From: an uncultured Albidovulum sp.
GTDB lineage: Bacteria; Pseudomonadota; Alphaproteobacteria; Rhodobacterales; Rhodobacteraceae
NCBI GenBank assembly: GCA_913064775.1
Contig: CAJYAD010000006.1
Span: 104,761-168,760, forward strand
Length of the DNA stretch: 64,000 nt
Direction of reading: 5' to 3'
Part shown: positions 59,369-64,000 of the stretch, in pieces
Layout: every line of letters starts with the position of its first letter
How positions within the stretch are numbered: position 1 is the first letter of the stretch
Notes under the pieces: generated by a model
What the model saw: only the letters and a program-made list of their open reading frames with translations
Database searches by the model: none
What the model was told of the DNA's origin: nothing
Translations under genes and position numbers: made by a program

Positions 59369-60265
59369 TTACTCCACGTTCTGGATCTGCTCGCGCATCT
59401 GGTCTATCACAAGCTTGAGGTCAAGCCCGACCTGGGTGAGCGCGGCATTCTGCGACTTCGAGCACAGCGTATTGGCCTCGCGGTTGAATTCCTGCATCAG
59501 GAAATCGAGCTTGCGGCCCACCGGCCCCTCGGCCTGCAGATGCTTGCGCGCCTGGATGATATGGGCATCAAGGCGGTCAAGCTCTTCGGTCACGTCGGCC
59601 TTGACGGCCAGCAGCGCCAGTTCCTGCGCCACCCGGTCAGGGTCGGCGCCGGCGGTGTTTTCCAGCACCCGGGCAAGGTTGGTGCGCAGGGTCTCGGCCA
59701 TCTGGTCGCGCCGCGCCGCGGCCAGGGCGCGGGCCTGCTGCGCGAGGCTGGCGATCTGTTCGATCTGCTCCGCGATCACCTTGGCCAGCGCGGCGCCCTC
59801 GGCCGCACGCATCGACTGGAAGGCGTCTATCAACTCCGCCAGGCTGGCCATCAGCGCGGCGACCAGCGGGGCGCTGTCGGCCTCGGCCGGGTCGCCGCCG
59901 GTCTCGGACACGCCGCGCAGCGCCAGCACCTCGGCCGCGCTGACCGGCGCGGTGGGCAGGCCCTGGGTCCGGGCGGCGGCCTCGACCTCGGCCATTGCCG
60001 CCAGCGCCGCCTGCAAGCCGGCGGAATTGATCCGCAGCCCCTCGGCGCCGCTGTCGCGGGTCAGCTTCAGGGTCAGGCCGACATTGCCGCGCCCGATCCG
60101 GCGGCCGAGCTCGGCGCGCACCGCGGCTTCCAGCCCCTCGACCCCGTCGGGCAGGCGCAGGCGCAGGTCCAGCCCCTTGCCGTTCACCCCGCGCATGTCC
60201 CAGGCCCAGCTAGCCCCCGCGCCCTGCCCCTTGGCCGAGGCAAATCCGGTCATCGACACGATCAT
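59369..60265 (-). CDS. yicC: YicC family endoribonuclease-like protein
   Basis: A 298-residue YicC protein. Conserved ends MTGFASAKG (N-terminal) and [45 protein letters not shown] (C-terminal DUF1732) are intact, with a helical middle. E. coli YicC is reported to be an endoribonuclease acting on a small RNA. The two-gene order yicC-gmk is widely conserved. Confidence 0.95.
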   Translation of the reverse strand: MIVSMTGFASAKGQGAGASWAWDMRGVNGKGLDLRLRLPDGVEGLEAAVRAELGRRIGRGNVGLTLKLTRDSGAEGLRINSAGLQAALAAMAEVEAAARTQGLPTAPVSAAEVLALRGVSETGGDPAEADSAPLVAALMASLAELIDAFQSMRAAEGAALAKVIAEQIEQIASLAQQARALAAARRDQMAETLRTNLARVLENTAGADPDRVAQELALLAVKADVTEELDRLDAHIIQARKHLQAEGPVGRKLDFLMQEFNREANTLCSKSQNAALTQVGLDLKLVIDQMREQIQNVE

Positions 60266-60283
60266 GCGACGCCTGTCCTGACG

Positions 60284-60299
60284 TTAACCATTTTGTAAC
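60284..60299. promoter_or_regulatory. CtrA-box-like site 1
   Basis: TTAA-CCATTTT-GTAAC, one base from the CtrA consensus TTAA-N7-TTAAC. It lies in the 164-bp divergent spacer between yicC and the PAS gene. Confidence 0.45.
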
Positions 60300-60332
60300 T
60301 TTCGTTCCCCGAGATCCACCGCAAGGTGTATG

Positions 60333-60348
60333 TTAACACTTGGGTAAT
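60333..60348. promoter_or_regulatory. CtrA-box-like site 2
   Basis: TTAA-CACTTGG-GTAAT, with the same T-to-G difference from consensus as site 1, 49 bp away. A third TTAAC (60364-60368) follows without a partner half. Confidence 0.45.
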
Positions 60349-60429
60349 CATTATCGGACTAGGGTTAACAGAGCGTGACCCCGTCCACAATGCGCCGCCC
60401 CACGGGGCGGGCGCGGAGGGTTGAGCGAA

Positions 60430-61170
60430 ATGTTGTGGGGTCCGACGGATCAATTTGACCGCCTGGGTGGCGGCATGCAGGCAAGTGGCGCGGGCAAGGT
60501 TATCGCGCTGAGGGAGTATCGACAGATGCGACATGACCCTCTGATCCAGTTGGTGATCGGCTATTGGGAGGCGCTGCGCGCTGGCCGTCCGGCGCCGTTG
60601 CGCGCCGAGATCGACCCGCGCGGGATCGAGGCCGCGCTCGACCGGGTCTTCCTGGCCGAAAGGATCGCGCCGGGGGTCGGCCGCTTCCGTCTGGCCGGGA
60701 TGGGGCTGAACGATCTGATGGGGATGGAGGTGCGCGGCATGCCGCTGACCACCCTGATCCAGCCCGAGGGCCGCAAACGCTTTGCCGAGGCGCTGGAACA
60801 GGTGTTTCAGGGCGGCACCCGCTGCTCCTTGCAGATGGAGGCCATGCGCGGATTGGGCCGGCCGGTGCTGACGGGGCAAATGCTGCTGCTGCCGCTGGTC
60901 AACGACCGTGGTGACAACCCGCTGGTGCTGGGCTGCCTCACCTGCGAAGGCTCGATCGGGCGGGCGCCGCGGCGGATGAACATCACCGCGCTCTTGCAGA
61001 CCAAATTGGAGATCACCGCACCCGCCGCCCCGGGCCCCGCGTCCAAGCCGGTGCCGGACCTGCCCGACCGGCTGCGCTCAAAAGGATTTGCCGAACCGGA
61101 GCCGCCCGCCTTCACCCCTCCGTCGGGCAAGGCGCGCCCGGCCCTGCGGCTGGTGAAAAGCGAAATCTGA
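60430..61170 (+). CDS. PAS domain-containing protein (PAS_5 family)
   Basis: A 246-residue protein. The core, HDPLIQLVIGYWEALRAGRPAPLRAEIDPRGIEAALDRVFLAERIAPGVGRFRLAG and LIQPEGRKRFAEALEQVF, is the alphaproteobacterial PAS_5 (DUF1271-like) domain. The tail is proline-rich and ends KARPALRLVKSEI. No effector domain is attached. Start ATG 60430 (MLWGPTDQFDRLGGG), with GGAGGG ten bases upstream; a TTG at 60421 is too close to that site. Two CtrA-like sites precede it. Confidence 0.88.
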   Translation: MLWGPTDQFDRLGGGMQASGAGKVIALREYRQMRHDPLIQLVIGYWEALRAGRPAPLRAEIDPRGIEAALDRVFLAERIAPGVGRFRLAGMGLNDLMGMEVRGMPLTTLIQPEGRKRFAEALEQVFQGGTRCSLQMEAMRGLGRPVLTGQMLLLPLVNDRGDNPLVLGCLTCEGSIGRAPRRMNITALLQTKLEITAPAAPGPASKPVPDLPDRLRSKGFAEPEPPAFTPPSGKARPALRLVKSEI

Positions 61171-61380
61171 AAAACCCGCCGGGTCCCCGCCCGTGATCGG
61201 CGGGCAGCGCGCCAGATCGCCCAGGCCGCCCGCAGCCTGGGCCCGGATCCTTCTGGCCTGCCGGCATCAGTGGCGCCCAGCGCGATCTTTCCCCACTCCG
61301 CTCTCGTCGTTGCTGACGGCCCGGCAGGCCCCCTGCCCGCTGGGCTTGGGGGGGCCATCCTAGGGGGCGGAGGGCTTGGC

Positions 61381-62157
61381 CTATTGGCCCGAGAAGACGG
61401 GTTTGCGCTTTTGCAGGAAGGCGGCGACCCCTTCGGCGAAATCGGCGGAGCGCCCGCATTCGGCCTGCAGCTTGGCCTCAAGCGCCAGCTGGCTCTCCAG
61501 ATCATTCTCGGGGCTGGCGCGCAGGGCCTGCTTGACGCGGGCATAGGCGCCGGTGGGGCCAGCGGCCAGATGGGCGGCGCGCGCACGCCAATGGGCCGCG
61601 AAGACGTCATCGGGAACGGCCTCCCAGATCATCCCCCATTCGGCGGCCTGGATGGCGCTCACCTTTTCGGCGAAAAGCGCCGTGCCCATGGCGCGGGCCA
61701 TGCCAACCAGACGCGGCAGCGCATAGGTGCCGCCGGCGTCGGGGATCAGGCCGATACGGGTGAAGGCCTGCAGGAAGACCGCGTTTTCCGAGGCGATCAC
61801 CACGTCGCAGGCCAGCGCGATATTGGCCCCCGCCCCCGCCGCCGCCCCGTTCACCGCGGCGATCGTCGGGATCGGGCTGTCGGCGATGGCGCGCAGGATC
61901 GGCGCATATTCCTCGCGCAGGGTTTTCGACAGATCGAGGTTCGTCGAGTCCCGCCGGTCGCCCAGATCCTGACCCGCGCAAAAGCCGCGCCCCGCGCCGG
62001 TCAGCACCAGCACGCGGGCGCTCTCGGGCGCCGCCGTCACCGCCGCACGGATCTCGGCGCGCATCACCGAAGTCAGCGCGTTCATCACGTCGGGCCGGTT
62101 CAGCGTCAGCACGCCGATGCCCTCGGCAACCTCATAGGTAATGGTCTGATAGGTCAT
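61381..62157 (-). CDS. Enoyl-CoA hydratase/isomerase (PaaG-like)
   Basis: A 258-residue crotonase-fold protein. TGAGRGFCAGQDLGDR forms the first oxyanion loop, IAAVNGAAAGAGANIALACD the second, and FTRIGLIPDAGGTYALPRLVG carries an aspartate in place of the second catalytic glutamate, a PaaG (epoxyphenylacetyl-CoA isomerase) trait. It lies alone; no other paa gene is in the window, so a general beta-oxidation isomerase role is possible. Confidence 0.9.
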   Translation of the reverse strand: MTYQTITYEVAEGIGVLTLNRPDVMNALTSVMRAEIRAAVTAAPESARVLVLTGAGRGFCAGQDLGDRRDSTNLDLSKTLREEYAPILRAIADSPIPTIAAVNGAAAGAGANIALACDVVIASENAVFLQAFTRIGLIPDAGGTYALPRLVGMARAMGTALFAEKVSAIQAAEWGMIWEAVPDDVFAAHWRARAAHLAAGPTGAYARVKQALRASPENDLESQLALEAKLQAECGRSADFAEGVAAFLQKRKPVFSGQ

Positions 62158-62225
62158 CTCGGCCCTCCCTTGCGTCGGCGCTTACTCTAGGAGGGCGACC
62201 CGGTGGGGAAAAGAGGAACCGCGCG

Positions 62226-62714
62226 TCACTCGCGCATGATCTCGGCCAGGCGCTTTTCCTCTTCGGCCGACAGGCCGGGCCCGCCCTCGCCGCTCCGGCG
62301 GCGGCGGCGCTGGGTGTAAAGCGCGATCGCGAGGCCAAGGATCAGCATCCCCGGCGCCGCGGCCCAAAGGATCAGGTTGGCCCCGCGCGTGTCGGGCTTG
62401 AGCAGCACATATTCGCCGTAGCGCGCGACGATGTAGTTCACCACCTGCTGGTTGGTGTCCCCCGCCACCAGCCGCTTGCGCACCAGCACCCGCAGATCAT
62501 GCGCCAGTGCCGCATCGGAATCGTCGATATTCTCGTTGCGGCACACCAGACAGCGCAGGCCTTTCGAGATTTCCTCGGCCCGTGCCTCAAGCTTGGGGTT
62601 CTTCAGCATCTCGTCGGGCTGCACCGCCAGCGCCGGCTGGGCCAGCATCAGCGGCAGCGCGGTCGGGACGGCCAGCGCCAGGATCAGCGCAAGGCGGGCA
62701 AGCAGGGTCTTCAT
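62226..62714 (-). CDS. ccmH: Cytochrome c maturation protein CcmH
   Basis: A 162-residue protein with signal peptide (about residues 1-30), the thiol motif LRCLVCRNENIDDSDA (Cys-x2-Cys, about residues 54-57), a periplasmic helix bundle and one C-terminal membrane helix (LILWAAAPGMLILGLAIALY). It reduces apocytochrome c and works with CcmF in heme ligation. It starts 7 bp after the ccmF stop. Confidence 0.95.
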   Translation of the reverse strand: MKTLLARLALILALAVPTALPLMLAQPALAVQPDEMLKNPKLEARAEEISKGLRCLVCRNENIDDSDAALAHDLRVLVRKRLVAGDTNQQVVNYIVARYGEYVLLKPDTRGANLILWAAAPGMLILGLAIALYTQRRRRRSGEGGPGLSAEEEKRLAEIMRE

Positions 62715-62721
62715 CGCGGTG

Positions 62722-64000
62722 TCATTCGGCCGGCACCGCCAGCGCGGGCTGCGCCTTGCGCGCACCTGCGGCGATGCGATAGCGCCGGTCGGTCAGGCTG
62801 ATAAGCCCGCCAAGCGCCATGATGATCGCGCCGGTCCAGATCCACATCGCGAACGGCTTGATATAGGTCCGCACCGCATAGCCGCCCCTCTTCTGCTTGT
62901 CGCCCAGCACCAGATAGAGGTCACGGGTAAAGCCCGGGCGGATCGCGGCCTCGGTCGTGGGGGTGCCGGCGACCGGATAGAAGCGCTTTGAGGGATGCAT
63001 CACCCCGATCTCTCGGCCATTCTTCGTCACCACCATGTCGGCAACGCGAGAAGTATAGTTCGGCCCCTGCACTTCATGCACGTCCTTCAGGGTGATATTG
63101 TAGCCGCCGACGTCAAAGCTTTGCCCCAGCTGGGCGACGCGAATGTCCTGCACCTGCCAGGCCATCACCCCGGCGATACCGATGAAGGTGATCCCAAGGC
63201 CCGCATGGGCGGTAACGCGTCCCCAATCGGCCCGCGGCAGCCGCGCGATCCGGCCCAGGCGTGCGCCGACCCCGCCGCGACCCGAGCGGCTGCCCAGATC
63301 GGTCAGCGAACCGGCCACCAGCCAAACCCCAAGCGCCACGCCCAGCGGCCCCAGCGCGCTATGCCCAGACTGCATCGCATAGACCAGCAGGCCAAGCGCC
63401 AGCGCCAGCGCGGCACCGCCCCGAAGCGACCGAAGCGCCCGACCCAGGCGACCGCGCTTCCACGGCATGAGCGTCCCGATCGGCAGGATCACCGCCAGCG
63501 CCATCATGAAGGGCGTGAAGGCCAGATCGAAGAACGGCGCCCCGACCGAAAGCTTGCGGCCGAAGGCGAGCTCTGCCACCAGCGGCCAGATCGTGCCGAT
63601 GAAGACGACGAAACAGGCCACCGCCAGCAGCACGTTGTTCAGCACCAGCGCGGTCTCGCGGCTGACGGTGGAAAAGACACCCTTGGCTTCCAGCGTCGGG
63701 GCCCGGATCGCGAACAGCGTCAGCGCCGCCCCCATGAAGGCCGCGATCAGCCCCAGAATGAACACCCCGCGCGTCGGGTCGGTGGCGAAGGCGTGGACCG
63801 AGGTAATCACGCCCGAACGCACGATGAAGGTGCCGATCAGCGAGAAGCCGAAGGCCAGGATCGCCAAGAGGATCGTCCAGGCCTTCAGCGCCTCGCGCTT
63901 CTCGACCACGATCGCGGAATGCAGCAGCGCCGCGGCGATCAGCCAGGGCATGAAGCTGGCGTTCTCGGTCGGATCCCAGAACCAGAAGCCACCCCAGCCA
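62722..64000 (-). CDS. ccmF: Heme lyase CcmF, C-terminal part (cut by window edge)
   Basis: Partial gene: about 425 C-terminal residues are visible. It begins at the edge with the WWD heme-handling motif, GWGGFWFWDPTENASFMPW, and continues with at least six membrane helices. The large periplasmic segment LGITFIGIAGVMAWQ...DIRVAQLGQSFDVGGYNITLKDV follows, then a last helix before the cytoplasmic tail. It attaches heme to apocytochrome c with CcmH. The N-terminal part lies beyond 64000. Confidence 0.95.
   Translation of the reverse strand, partial: GWGGFWFWDPTENASFMPWLIAAALLHSAIVVEKREALKAWTILLAILAFGFSLIGTFIVRSGVITSVHAFATDPTRGVFILGLIAAFMGAALTLFAIRAPTLEAKGVFSTVSRETALVLNNVLLAVACFVVFIGTIWPLVAELAFGRKLSVGAPFFDLAFTPFMMALAVILPIGTLMPWKRGRLGRALRSLRGGAALALALGLLVYAMQSGHSALGPLGVALGVWLVAGSLTDLGSRSGRGGVGARLGRIARLPRADWGRVTAHAGLGITFIGIAGVMAWQVQDIRVAQLGQSFDVGGYNITLKDVHEVQGPNYTSRVADMVVTKNGREIGVMHPSKRFYPVAGTPTTEAAIRPGFTRDLYLVLGDKQKRGGYAVRTYIKPFAMWIWTGAIIMALGGLISLTDRRYRIAAGARKAQPALAVPAE

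Overview
The window is a GC-rich chromosomal segment of an alphaproteobacterium, most likely order Rhodobacterales (Rhodobacter/Paracoccus-like). The signs are a nasTS-nrt-nir-nas assimilation cluster, a dctPQM TRAP system with a large DctQ, a BioMNY biotin importer, phoR/phoU/phoB and c-type cytochrome maturation genes. Gene density is high, with many 1-11 bp start/stop overlaps. Apart from one tRNA I see no RNA genes, and no insertion sequence, prophage, CRISPR array or replication origin.

Layout. Positions 1-9022 (minus strand) hold a compact acyl-CoA catabolic block: SDR, APH-type kinase, histidine phosphatase, ACAD10/11-type acyl-CoA dehydrogenase, nitronate-monooxygenase-like flavoprotein, SDR, MaoC hydratase, SDR, alpha/beta hydrolase and an acyl-CoA ligase. 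A divergent SDR lies at 9136-9900. Positions 9983-22466 (minus) are a complete nitrate assimilation unit: nasT and nasS (sensing), nrtA-nrtB-nrtCD (uptake), nirB-nirD (nitrite reductase), nasA (nitrate reductase) and cobA (siroheme precursor). The nrtA leader carries a readable ANTAR dual-hexaloop element followed by an intrinsic terminator. Then come a small secreted protein, malonyl-CoA decarboxylase, a VPLPA-CTERM exported protein, an M20 amidohydrolase and moaA.

Positions 28763-41791 are mostly housekeeping: a lipoprotein, dnaB, pyrE, an unrecognised repeat/methyltransferase-like protein, pyrC, an Lrp-type regulator divergent from a leucine-dehydrogenase-like gene, rnd, tex, bioY-bioM-bioN and tRNA-Gly(CCC). 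Positions 41820-44891 are modC-modB-modA and a DNA-binding-domain-only ModE with two aligned operator-like sites between modA and modE. With moaA, this supplies molybdenum and cofactor to the nitrate reductase. Positions 44992-53443 hold sufE, a lipoprotein, aroQ, a DUF475/TerC-like membrane protein, a DapA-superfamily protein with an altered active site, dctPQM, hisI and an IscU-like scaffold. Positions 53541-56256 are phoR-phoU-phoB with a triple Pho-box but no pstSCAB. The remainder is metC, gamma carbonic anhydrase, gmk, yicC, a PAS_5 protein with CtrA-like upstream sites, a paaG-like hydratase, ccmH and the 3' part of ccmF.

Three things stand out: (1) the split kinase plus dehydrogenase equivalent of eukaryotic ACAD10/ACAD11, inside what looks like a dedicated hydroxy-acid degradation operon; (2) the fully legible NasT antitermination leader; (3) a dispersed BIME-like repeat family in intergenic spaces, built from a pyrimidine-rich/AAATA/CCCGGGGG core and GC-rich hairpins. 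All functional statements are from reading the sequence and family knowledge; no database search was possible.
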